A stretch of 64,000 nucleotides of DNA from Apodemus sylvaticus. Its lineage: Eukaryota; Chordata; Mammalia; Rodentia; Muridae. Location: contig NC_067472.1 in NCBI RefSeq assembly GCF_947179515.1, forward strand, positions 178,326,078 through 178,390,077, given 5' to 3'. How positions within the stretch are numbered: the first letter of the stretch is position 1; each line of letters starts with the position of its first letter. Position numbers and translations under genes: made by a program. Below the pieces are notes generated by a model. That model made no database searches. It saw only the letters and a list, made by a program, of their open reading frames with translations, and had not been told where the DNA came from. Positions 19,736 to 30,000 of the stretch are shown here, one piece after another.

Positions 19736-21398
19736 ATGCCCCCCTCCTGACCCCACCCATGCCACGCCCCATAAAGCCTGTGTAGCCCAGGCTGTCCTTG
19801 AACTCTTGATCCTCCTGTTTCTTCACAGGTCCATGGGATCACAAGCATCCCTGACCCTATGCCTAAGCTCAGTACTTCCCTGTATAGGCTTCCTGTATTT
19901 ATCTCTTTACAACAAACAAATAAACAAACAAACAACTAAAAATAAAAAACCTGAGGCCGGGGGATGACCTGGTGGTTAAAGCAGCTGCTACACAAGCAGC
20001 TGAGTCTGATACCCCACCCCACCCATCTGGAAATGCTGGGCGTGATGACACATACCTGTCATTCTACCCCCAGGGAGAGAGACAGGCAGGTGCCTGTGGC
20101 TTGCTGGCCGGCCAGCCTAGCCTGATCAGCCAGCTATAGGCAAAGGACAGACCCTGTTTCAAACTCCAGGGAGCCCGAGGAACACCCAAGGTTGACCTCT
20201 GGTCACCATATGCGTGCAAACACATATTCCTGTGTGAATCTACACACCCAACAAAAACAGCCGGTGCTGGCCTCCCTCCTTTCCTGTGCTGTGTTCCCGA
20301 GTCTTTAGGTTGTTTGCTCGTTGATCCCAGTCTCTCTGTGTAGCTGGGGTGGCTTGGCACTTACTTTGTAGCCCTGGCTGACTTCAGACTTGCAGTGCTG
20401 GGAGTGTCTGGGAAATGTTTTTTAAAAGTGTCAGCCTGGAGGTGGTGGCGCATGCCTTTGAGCCCAGCACTTGGGAGGCAGAGGCAGGCAGATTTCTGAG
20501 TTCAAGGCCAGCCTGGTCTATAGAGTGAGTTCCAGGACAGCCAAGCTATGCAGAGAAAACCCTGTCTCATCTCGGAAAAGAAAAAAGAAAAGAAAAGAAA
20601 AAGAAAAGGAAAAGGTGTCATGGGCTGGCAAGTTGTGCAGAGGGTGACGGCACTTGCCACCCGAGGCTCGGAGTTCAATCCCTGAGTCCATGTGGTGGAA
20701 GAAGAGATTCTCTTCCCACAAATTGTCTCCTGAGCTCTACCTGCATGCTGTGGTGCATATATGTCTCCTCCCCCCCCCAATAATGTAAACTAGCATTTCC
20801 ACCCACGACAAACCCCAATAAAAATTCACAAAAGTCAAACAAATAAAATGCATAAATTAATTAGTGTCGGGAGGCAAGTTCATGGAATATGCCTACAATT
20901 CAAGCCCCTGAGAACCAGGAGGATCATAACTTTGAGGCTATCCTGGGCTACATTATTTATATGTAAGCTAAATGGAACAACTGTCTTAAGGAGCTAGGGA
21001 AGTGACAAAGTAAGCAAGCCACACAGACATGGGGGAACCACACACACACACAATTTTGTTGTTGTTGTTGCAAAAAACTACCTGTCCACCAGAGGGCGCA
21101 CACACCCTTTTCCTTTAATTTTCCCATTCAGGTTCTAGAACAAACCAGAGAGCCCAGCAAGAACCCTTTCCTCAGGAAGAAGCACTCCATGCTCTCTGAG
21201 TTCTCTCTTGTTCAAACTGTGCAGCAGATCCCAGGGGTTGGGAAGGTCAAGGCCCCCCTTCTGCTCCAGAAGTTTCCAAGCATCCAGCAACTGAGTAACG
21301 CGTCCATCCAAGAACTGGAGGAGGTCGTGGGACGCGCAGTCGCACAGCAAATCCACACCTTCTTCACCCAGCCTAAGCGACAGCAGCCCGGCACCTGA
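17758..21398 (+). CDS. Faap24: Faap24, Fanconi anaemia core complex-associated protein 24 (complete)
   Basis: FAAP24 partners FANCM in the nucleus, binds branched or single-stranded DNA at stalled forks and recruits the Fanconi core complex. Joined exons 17758-17863, 18710-18849, 18994-19146 and 21132-21398 give 666 nt, 221 residues plus stop. An XPF/ERCC4-type fold spans about residues 15-135 (VYVPLGHIVANEKWRGSQLA, ILYITEADLVAGHGYRKRL, KFTVLDLGMVLLPVASQ). A tandem helix-hairpin-helix module spans about 160-215, with hairpin IPGVG at 166-170. At the ERCC4 catalytic ERK position the protein reads VEKTHLSEQ, so it is a pseudonuclease, as known for the family. The C-terminus ends TQPKRQQPGT, a few residues beyond human as I remember it. 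The start codon has a weak context (C at -3, G at +4). Confidence 0.96.
17864..18709. other. Faap24 intron 2
   Basis: Almost filled by SINEs in plus orientation: B1-like 17925-18060, B3 18085-18265, B1 18303-18440, B2/B3 fragment 18450-18565 ending in a CA tract (18566-18600). A T17 tract forms the acceptor of exon 3. Confidence 0.7.
18303..18440 (+). repeat. B1 SINE
   Basis: ggtgaggtggtggtgggtca head, tttaatcccagcacatagga and gaaactctgtctcaat end. Confidence 0.85.
18710..18849 (+). CDS. Faap24: Faap24 exon 3
   Basis: The exon is 140 nt behind a long T-tract acceptor; the donor is gtaagt. It encodes GKVRLIFEEGLASADFYLSS, then a short hydrophobic strand (CILYITEADLV), then GHGYRKRLARFRN: the middle of the ERCC4-like fold. 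Confidence 0.93.
18994..19146 (+). CDS. Faap24: Faap24 exon 4
   Basis: The exon is 153 nt, phase 0 at both ends, with acceptor ttcttttgaag and donor gtaagt. It encodes GIIIVEKTHLSEQYFPAVQ and FTVLDLGMVLLPVASQSEA, ending CLITQL. It carries the degenerate catalytic motif (EKT in place of ERK). Confidence 0.93.
19703..19733. repeat. (GT)n microsatellite
   Basis: About 15 GT units in Faap24 intron 4. Confidence 0.9.
20430..20612 (+). repeat. B1 SINE with AAAAG tail
   Basis: gcctggaggtggtggcgcat head, then cttgggaggcagaggcaggc, ending in an (AAAAG)n tail. Confidence 0.88.
21132..21398 (+). CDS. Faap24: Faap24 exon 5 (last coding exon)
   Basis: Acceptor ttttcccattcag. It reads VLEQTREPSKNPFLRKKHSM, then the helix-hairpin-helix module (TVQQIPGVGKVKAPLLLQKF, QQLSNASIQELEEVVGRAVA) and ends with TGA at 21396-21398. 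Confidence 0.95.
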   Translation, partial: VLEQTREPSKNPFLRKKHSMLSEFSLVQTVQQIPGVGKVKAPLLLQKFPSIQQLSNASIQELEEVVGRAVAQQIHTFFTQPKRQQPGT

Positions 21399-21905
21399 CT
21401 TTGCCTTCAGACTCCAAACTACAGCGTCTGGTTTTCATATTTAAAAAGGAAGAAAGAAAGTTCTCTCAGTGGCAACAGGCTAAAGACAAGGAGAGGACCT
21501 ATGACGCTCACAGGTCACCCGACCTCGTTGTCTGTCCAGGCAGCAACCTGGTGGGCCTTGGGGGTCTCGGGTGGCCCTGGCCACTTTCTGCTAAGATGAA
21601 GAGGATCCCACAGGCGTCCTCCAGAGACTCATTTTCAGCAGCCGCCAGCTGGAGCAGATTTGTACAAGGTACTTTGCCCTGCCTCTGTCCCTGAGAGGTC
21701 CTGTGAGGGTCCAGGTGGCGGATGTCAGGGCTTAGAGCTACGTAGGGAGTGCCCCTGTTCCCAATTGTCAGGGCTACGGCTCAGGTCTTCTCCGCACACA
21801 TCGGGCACCTGTGCTATGGAGTTTCTGCCAGGGCCAACAAACGCCTTTCCCTCCCTCATAACCCCTTCCTCCCTTCTCAACACAATAAAATGATTTTGTG
21901 CTATG
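21399..21905 (+). other. Faap24: Faap24 3' UTR
   Basis: About 500 bp without a clear SINE follow the stop codon, ending about 16 bp after AATAAA at 21884-21889. The 3' end is approximate; a second AATAAA at 21934-21939 could extend it by about 50 bp. Confidence 0.75.
21884..21889 (+). terminator. Faap24: Faap24 poly(A) signal (with a second at 21934-21939)
   Basis: Canonical AATAAA, followed by a T/G-rich stretch (tgattttgtgctatgg) suitable as a downstream element. A second AATAAA at 21934-21939 could serve as an alternative site that would run into the Rhpn2 3' end. Confidence 0.75.
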
Positions 21906-21967
21906 GATGATATGGAAGAAATAATTCAGATGAAATAAAAGCAAAAAACTCAAACAATGAATATGAC

Positions 21968-21973
21968 TTTATT
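21968..21973 (-). terminator. Rhpn2: Rhpn2 poly(A) signal
   Basis: TTTATT on plus is AATAAA on minus. It lies about 1.3 kb downstream of the Rhpn2 stop codon and is the only canonical signal I noted near the end. Cleavage is expected at about 21940-21958. Confidence 0.7.
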
Positions 21974-22557
21974 TAAATATTTATACAAACACAGCCCCAG
22001 GGATAGTGGGCACACTTTCCTTAAGGCATTTGCGTTCTCGAGATATTACACAATAGAAAAATATTTAAATCCTTCTTACTTCTCTAAGATCCACAGGCTA
22101 TGTCCTTAAGCACATCGCTTAAACTGTGTCAACCGTGACTCTGTCACAGTGTCATCCAACCTATAGCCCCAGAGTCAAGTTGGCAGATGCATCTTACAAA
22201 GTCAAGTAGAGGTTTCAACTTGACTAAGTTTGCGTCTTTACCTTGTAAACTGTGAAACTACTACTTAAACCAGGACTCTTAAAATATATAGTCACATACC
22301 TCCTACTTTAAACAAAAAGAGCAACGTTTTGAGTATCAAACAGTATAGTATCTACCCTGTAGACGGTATCTCCTAACACTGCCATTGTGTTAGCTACTGG
22401 TCAGTATGATATCACTGGGGGAAGGTGATTCTGGAGTAAGGAAAGGCAGGATTGGTACTAGGCTTTGTCTGGGAAAGAACAGTCAAATTATGCAGGAATG
22501 ACAGAAGATGTACCATTTCATCTTATGAATTCCCAAGTACTTAAAGCAGCCTGTTCC

Positions 22558-22660
22558 AGTTTTGTTTGTTTGAGACAGGGTTTCTCTGTGTAGCCCCAGC
22601 TGTCCTGGAACTCACTCTGTAGACCAGACAGGCCTCAAACTCACGGACATCTTCCAAGCA
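22558..22660 (-). repeat. B1 SINE fragment (antisense to the + strand, sense in Rhpn2 mRNA)
   Basis: gagacagggtttctctgtgt through cctcaaactcacggacatct, lying inside the Rhpn2 3' UTR. Confidence 0.85.
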
Positions 22661-22842
22661 GCCTGGTTTTAGTTAACACCTCTAACCTGCTTCTATTCAA
22701 GAGTCACTGGAACTAGAGGTTAAGAAGTCACTATTATCCAAATCAAAACACTCGGATATAGTACCAAAGTAGGTGGTCCCAATTAATCTCTCACAGTGCC
22801 TGAATATCTTAATCACAGCCATTAAAAACTGCCATAGCAGTT

Positions 22843-23048
22843 GCTGGGTGGTGGAGGCACAGGCCATTAATCCCAGCGCTCGGAAGGCAGAGGCAGATAG
22901 ATCTCTTGAGTTCAAGGCCAGCCTGGTCTACAAGGCAACTCGGAAGGCAGAGGCAGATAGATCTCTTGAGTTCAAGGCCAGCCTGATCTACAAAGCAACT
23001 TCTAGGACAGACAGGGTTACACAGAGAACACGATTTTGGAAAACCAAA
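22843..23048 (+). repeat. B1 SINE with an internal 60-bp tandem duplication
   Basis: Positions 22879-22938 are repeated with few changes at 22939-22998 (ctcggaaggcagaggcagat in both). The element is antisense within the Rhpn2 3' UTR. Confidence 0.88.
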
Positions 23049-23285
23049 AAACAGTTAAAACATCCAGGCTCTTCTATGCCCTATTTTATAGAATAAATAA
23101 CTGCAGCAATGTGAAAATCCCTGTGCGGCTGGGTTTTCCACCAATCTCTAGAGGTCTCTCTTTCACATTCACAACAAGCACATCCAAGTTTACACTGTGA
23201 AAAGATGGGGTTGGAGAGCAAGGCCATCACAGCATGGGTGGTTAGACGGTGGAGGCTGCCGAGCGACCTGTTCCCGCTCCTCCCT

Positions 23286-23543
23286 TCAGTACAGAGAGCT
23301 GTCGGAGTTGAGCAGGCTGAAGGGAGTCGGGAGCTTCTTCTTGCTTTGCGGCCTTGCCAGGCCCACCTCAGGGAGGCACAGCGTGCTGGCCGACTTCTGT
23401 CTGTTTTTACTGGTGCCCCAACTCAAGAAGGAGAGCTTTTTTGAGATCTTCTTGGTCTTAGCTTTGTCGTCATCGTCCATGGACAGGCATATCATGGAGT
23501 AAGTTTTCTGCATCCCCACAGAGTAAGTGGCACACTTATTATG
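23286..23543 (-). CDS. Rhpn2: Rhpn2 exon 15 (last coding exon)
   Basis: 258 nt to the stop codon, acceptor ccacaaacag. It encodes HNKCATYSVGMQKTYSMICL, then a Lys/Ser-rich tail (KKISKKLSFLSWGTSKNRQK, ARPQSKKKLPTPFSLLNSDS) ending SLY. The tail is one residue shorter than human in the DDDDK region. Confidence 0.95.
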   Translation of the reverse strand, partial: HNKCATYSVGMQKTYSMICLSMDDDDKAKTKKISKKLSFLSWGTSKNRQKSASTLCLPEVGLARPQSKKKLPTPFSLLNSDSSLY

Positions 23544-23939
23544 CTGTTTGTGGGGAAGGAAGAAGAAAAGTGTGAGGCATTACTAGTTAGTAATGGAGAG
23601 CAAATCTGACACTCAGGGTGGTCCAGGTAGAGTTTGGGAGGAAGAAACAAGAGGAAGAGAACTTCAAGAGCAGTCTCGGCCACTCAGTGAGTTGAAGGCC
23701 AGCCTGAGTCACCGCAGATGTTGTACTAAGAACCCAAACGTTTGAGACTCGCACTGTACACTGACAGACTGACAGCACCCTTTCTGAAGGAGGGTGATAG
23801 AGGGCCGGCAAGATGGCCCAGTGGGTAAAGATGTTTGCTACAAAGGCTGGTGACCTGAATCCCATCCTCTGAACCTATCTGATAGAAAATGGCTCCTACA
23901 AGTCATCCTGTGACCTCTGCATACATACTATGGTACACA

Positions 23940-24034
<95 letters not shown>

Positions 24035-27000
24035 AGGTTGATATAAATCTAAAACTTGGGTGACTGATGCTCTTATAAAATTATGCCCTGAAGAGCTAGG
24101 TCAGAGGGAAGATGGCGCATCAAGTAAAGGCCTCCATGCAAGGAAGGGGGGAACTGACTAGTTGTCCCCTGACCTCCACATGTGCTCCAAGGAACACACG
24201 CCCAATAAATAAACCCAACCTAAACCTCTGTCAAGCACAGTCGGGCAGTGTGTGCTACACATCTTAGCACTCAGGATGCTGAGGGAGGGGGATCAAGAGC
24301 TGTTTGATTTTTAATACAGGGAACCATAAAGGAAGGATATTTATGGTGATTGCCCTTATGTGCTGGCTAGTTTTATGTCAACTTGACCCATGCTAGGGTC
24401 ACTGGAGAAGAGGGAACCTCAGATTGAGAAAACACCTCTGTGAGATCAGGCTGTAGGCAAGCCTACAGGGCATTCACTTAATTAGGATCGATGGCAGAGG
24501 GTCCCCAGTGTGGGCGGTGCAGTCCCTGGTTGGATGGCCCTGGAGTCTATAAGAAAGCCGGTTGAGAAGGCCAGGGGGAGCAAGTCAGTAAGCAGCACCT
24601 CCATGGCCTCTGCATCAGCTCCTGCGTCCAGGTTCCTGCCTTGTCTTTAGTTCCAGCCTTTACATCTTTTGATAATGAACAGTGCTGTGGAAACATGGAT
24701 CAAATAAACCCTTTCCTGGCCAGGCTTCTTTGGTCCTGGAGTCTGAGTTCCATCCCCTTTGCCCTCCAGCTTTTGATGATGAACTGTAATATGGAAGAGT
24801 GACCCAAATAAACCCTTTCCTACCCAAGCTGCTTTTGGTCCTGGTGTTTTATTTCAGCCGTAGTAACTCTAGCTAGGACACCTTAGAATCTGGTAATTTT
24901 GGGTCAAGACTCCCTTTCAAAGACTCCAACGGGACATACGATCATTAAAAACAACGAAACCAAATTCTTGAGCCAGATTCCAGAATTCTGAGAGTCTCTG
25001 ACCTGCTTTGATCTGCCTTCTACCATGATAATGGCTTCCTCACAAACACTGTCAGTTCTAGTCCTCCCTCTTCTGGCAGGATGCCAGCTCCAGTTCTACC
25101 AGATGCCTTTCTCCCCCCCCCCCCCCCCCCAGCCCTCCATCCTTCAAACAGCTTGTTTAGAGGATATTTCCCAAACTGACTGGCTTTCCTGGCCCCGTGG
25201 CTCTGGATGACCTTTGACCTGACATGCCAGTCCTCCCCTGGTCCCACCTGCCCTTTGCTCCGAGATGGTTCTTATAATCCTCTCTGCTCAGGACACATAT
25301 ATCCTCCGGAGAGCCTTGCCCTACAAGCAATTGTGATGGTGTCAAAGAACAGACCCCAGCTGCCTGGATTCCACTCCCCCTCCTCCAGGTAGCAGCCCAC
25401 GCCCTGCATTCCTGCCTCAGAGGCGTTCCTGGCAGACACAGGCTCGCTCTGCTATCCATGCATGTCCACGTGTGCAAACACACACACACACACACATTCT
25501 TTGAGAAGCTTTGCTGACCCTTTGCCCTCCCAGGACCACTCCAGGGTCTGCCCCCTTCTCAGGTCTTCCCTTCCTCTGTTGTCTGTAGATGGCGGCGTGC
25601 TCCCTGCCTCTGAGTCCCCAGGCCTCCCTGCCCTCTGTCTGAAACTTTCAGGGCACTTCTCAAAACCACTGTCTGATCTAACTCTGAAAACCTACTGCCA
25701 AGGCCACCAAGGCCCAGAGAGGGTATTAACCAGCTGCAGCCACACAGCTTGTTGACAGTCAGGGCCTGATTCCAGCTCTACATTCTGACGATGCATGGAT
25801 TCTTTCCACAGTGGTAGTAGTCTCCAAACACGCTCTAGGGGAGGAGTAGGATTCCCACCATTCAAAACAAAGAGTAGCAGGTGAATGATCGGGGTGGAAA
25901 CAGCCCTCCGCTTGTTCTCACCACTTTGATTGATGCTTTTCCATGCCTGGGGAGGGACCCAGGACATGCTAAGCAAGCGTTATATTCTGAGACACACGCC
26001 CAGCACCCACCATTCAAGTTTGTTTTGCAGGAGAGCTGGTTAAAAACAATGTTCGGGGGCTGGAGAGATGGCTCCGTGGCTAAGAGCACCTGCTGCTCTC
26101 CCAGAGGGCGTGAGCTCAGTTCCCAGCACCCACGTCTGAAGGCCCACAACCAGCTGTAACTCCAGCTCCAAGGGACCCGCCACTTCTGGCACCTAGTACC
26201 TGTGCTCACTCACGTGTGCATACATACCCACGCGTGGACACACACCTTCTCGTAATTAGAATTAACAACCAGAAACCTTTGAAAAGCAAACAGTGGTCAA
26301 GTGTCATGATCTGAAGTCTTCATTGGCTACAAAACATAACAATCGTGGGCACGGGGCTAATGAGATGGCTCAGCGGTTAAGAATGGCTCCTCTTCCAGAG
26401 GTCCTGAGTTCAAATCCCAGCAACCACATGGTGGCTCACAACCATCCATAATGAGATGTGATGCCCTCTGGCATGTAGGTGTGCATGCAGACTGAGCATG
26501 CCTGTGTTTAAAAAATACATAAATAAATATTCAAAGAAACTGTCATGGGTATCATTGTCACACCTATTGTATACACAAATGGCTCTTGTGTCCCGTGCTG
26601 TGGGCTTTACCTACTCTAACTCATCATGCCCACCAAGACCCTGGGGTACAGGTCTGCTCTCCCCATTATCTTGAGCTTCAGAGCTATCCTTGGACTACCC
26701 AAGGTCCATGCACGGTGCCAGCCAGATTCTGCGCTGAGCGGCCACTTTTAAAACCATGCCCTGTTGGCCTGACTCAAAGGCAAGGCAACACCAGAGATAA
26801 ATAAGCCTTTTAATCAGTCGTGGGTGCACAGCGAGCTCTGTAGAGTCCGAACTCCTGACTATGTTCAAGACCTTGCCCGGCTGTCTGCCTAACCCCTTCT
26901 TACTTGTCTGCCTGTCCAAAATCCTGCCAGTCACCCCGGATTTTGAGTATGTGTCTCCAGCCCACGGCATTCTCCATGGCTTCCTAGTGTTCTGTGAGTC

Positions 27001-30000
27001 TAAACTTCCTCTTCTTGTTGTCTTTACTTATTTTTGCCTCTTTCAAGGCTGCCCTCACTTTGGGAGGCTATGGAAACTTTGTTACTGCTGCCTGTTGGCT
27101 GAAATGGATGTTCCCAGAAGAGCCTTGAAGGTGATATCTGCTGATCTACCAAGATGTGGGGACAAACAGGCCAGTTCCGGCTGCCCCTGCCCCCAGACAG
27201 GGTTTCTCTGTGTAGCCCTGGCTGTCCAGGAACTCACTCTGTAGACAAGGCTGGCCTCGAACTCAGAAACCCGCCTGCCTCTGCCTCCCAGAGCACTGGG
27301 ATTACAGGTGTGCGCCACCACCGCCCGACCTCTCCTCTCTTAAGTTGTTTACTTCTGTCCTTACTTCAGTCACGGTGACATGAAGTTAACTAATACAGCT
27401 CCCAAATGCTGCATATGATCGCATATGCACGCATACACACACACAATACACACACACATACACACAAGAGTGTGAGCACATGTCAACACTGCTCACTTGT
27501 CCAGATATCCATATCCAAGCAGTAGATATCCTTCTAAAACAAACCTTGGTCTATGTCAGCACCCTTCTGTGAAGACTAAATGGCTTCTGATCTCCACCCA
27601 TCAACAAGCCTCGCCCTGTGCTTCCTGTAATCCACTCCAGTCATAGCAAGCCTGCTTAAAGGTTTTCCTCTCCCTCTGGCACAGTCTGTGCTCCTGTTGG
27701 TGCCATGCTCAGCACACCCTTATTTTCTTTCTCTCTTTTTAACAATTACATATTGCTATTTTATGTGTATGAGTGTCTGCAAGGTCCAAGTTGGCCAGAA
27801 GAGGGTGCCAGGTACAGCAGTAGGTTGCCTTGTGGGTGCTGGAGATGGAACCTGGGTCTTCTGCAGGAACAGCAAATGTTAGCCGCTGAGCCATCCCTTC
27901 CCCTGTGCACTCTTCTTATGCTTCTTCCTTCTTGTCACTCGCACCTGAGTCCAAGCTCTGTCAGCCTTGTACCCACTGCTGGACACTAGACCATGTTAGT
28001 CTTCTTTACAAAGCCACAGCTATGCTATGCTTTTCTGTGCAAGTCAGGGGAGAAACCCTGGGACCCTGGAAGCCTCGGCTTCCTGTTCTGCACCACGGTC
28101 TCTCCTACCAGGACGCCATCTACCTTACCACAGAGCAGAGCAATGGGGCTGTGAGATCTGGACTTTCAACCTCCTACATTGTGAGCTGAATAAATCTCTG
28201 TTTCATAAGCCGTTTGCCTCTAGTCTCCTGTTATAGTAATGAAAAGCTGACTAATAGAGACGAGAGCTTAGGCTCAGAGTACTGTGAATGAAAACTGTTA
28301 TGGTATGAACAGTCTATGGCATATTGTTAAGTGTGGCAAAGTGCAGAAGAGAATTGACGCTTTGGTGTCCCCTCCTTTCCCTGGGCAAACACTCAAAGGC
28401 TCTAACTTCACACCTGAACTTACAGAAGCACCAAACACTTCCCAAGATCTCACTGGAAACAACTGTCATGGTCTCTTAGTCCTTCTGTATAAACCAACCG
28501 TCTGTCTGTCTGTCTGTCTGTCTGTCTCCTTCCCTTCCTCCCCACCGCCATCAGTCTGGCACAGGGTCCCAGAGTGTATCCCAGGCTGGCATGGCCCTCA
28601 CCATCCCAGGTGATAAAATTCCAGGTGCATAATATGCTCACCTTTACCTGAACATTTTTATGGCATTACCCTGTGATTACACAGAATTTCACCAGAAAAA
28701 CCAGTGGGCTAATTAGCCTGAGATTAAAGAATTCAGTTTTCAGGTTATCTCTTTGACCCAGGGCAAGCGCCTCCCGGGATGCTGAGCAGAAGAGACCACG
28801 GGATGGCTTCAGATGCCTCTGCCCTAGGTAGAGGGGAAGGCAGGGGGCCTGACAATGCCAAGGGCCATCCAATAGCTTCCCCCACCCGTTACTCGCCACC
28901 AGGGCGCTGGTGCTTACCATGGATGACACGGGGTCCAGGAGGCTCACGACCTTCATCTCAATCTCGTCTCCCCCAAAGCTCTTCAGCAACTTCATAACCT
29001 CACTCACCGTCAGCCACTTGCAATCCACGTCTTGAATAGAAACAATATAATCTCCTTCCTTGGCCCCTGCAAGCTAAAAAGAAATGTTTAAGTAAATGTC
29101 AGAGATAAGTCATTACATTCCAGAATATGTCCCCAGTGGTGCAAGCAGTCACTGATGTAAGTCTGTCTTTGATTTGGGGGGGATTTCTGGGGGGAGGGGT
29201 GCATCTGTATGCTAATTAAGTGCTCCAGCACTAAGCCCTACATTTGCATAAAGTTTACCAGAAATACAAATTCATCTGAGGGGCAGGGTGGGTATGAAGC
29301 ATCCAGAAGGTCTTTTGCTTCGAGTTAGACCTTAGACATGGCAAACCCCAAACTCCATCACCCACCCAGCTACTTGTGCCCAGGCTGCTGGCTCTGACTC
29401 CTCCCTGCTCCCGGTCGGTCCTCCCACTTACCGAAGCAGAGCAGTGAGGATCCAGGAAGTGCACCTGGACTGGGGCATTCCCCCGTAAGGTGAACCCCAA
29501 GTCCCCTTCCTCCACGATGAAGCGAAAGCCTCGAGGAGGTGACCATCTCTTGTTGGCCGAAAACACAGACAGGGGGCCCTTGGGAAGAGAGGGTGATGAG
29601 GTGACGTTTTGGAGGCTGAATTGCTGTGCAGCCTAGGCTGCGCTCAAACACATGGATTCAAGGGACGAACGCTCCTGCCTCTGTTCTCCAACCAGCTCCA
29701 TTGTGCCTAATGTCACACGGGGGCAGTACGTGCTGGTGCAGTCATGTAAGAACAGTATTTACATGGTTTCTAACATAGCCAGGATGGTTGAAATATGATT
29801 ATCTTATAGAAATTTATTCATATTCTCTCTCACTCTACTGGGGCTTTGAGGAATGCTAGGCAAGAGCATTGTAATTAAATTATGCCCCTAAACCTAAAAT
29901 AATCTTAGTAGTAGTGCCAGGCATGGTGACACAGGCTTTTAAGCCTAGCACTTAGGAAGCAGAAAAGGATCTCTATGAGTTCAAGGCCAGCCTGGTCTAC

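Larger units (their letters stand above)
19147..21131. other. Faap24 intron 4
   Basis: Holds an antisense B1 (19265-19400), an ID/B4-like antisense piece (19410-19545), a GT tract (19703-19733), B1-like and B4-like pieces (19760-19870, 19950-20215), a plus B1 with an AAAAG tail (20430-20612) and a B4/B3-like SINE (20625-20830). No extra exon is seen. Confidence 0.65.
21948..23285 (-). other. Rhpn2: Rhpn2 3' UTR
   Basis: About 1.3 kb between the stop codon and the minus-strand AATAAA. It contains a partial B1 in mRNA-sense orientation (22558-22660) and an antisense B1 with an internal 60-bp tandem duplication (22843-23048). The left 600 bp (21948-22555) look unique and AT-rich, which fits an exonic UTR. 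Confidence 0.75.
23544..28917. other. Rhpn2 intron 14
   Basis: Holds a SINE (23801-23936) with (TC)n(AC)n tail, hAT-like repeats (24358-24882, 27985-28260), an 18-base C run (25113-25130), B2/B3 SINEs (26056-26270, 26350-26535 plus; 27730-27905 minus), B1 (27193-27330 minus) and a (TCTG)n tract (28498-28530). Positions 24900-26030 and 26540-27190 look like unique intron. Confidence 0.7.
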
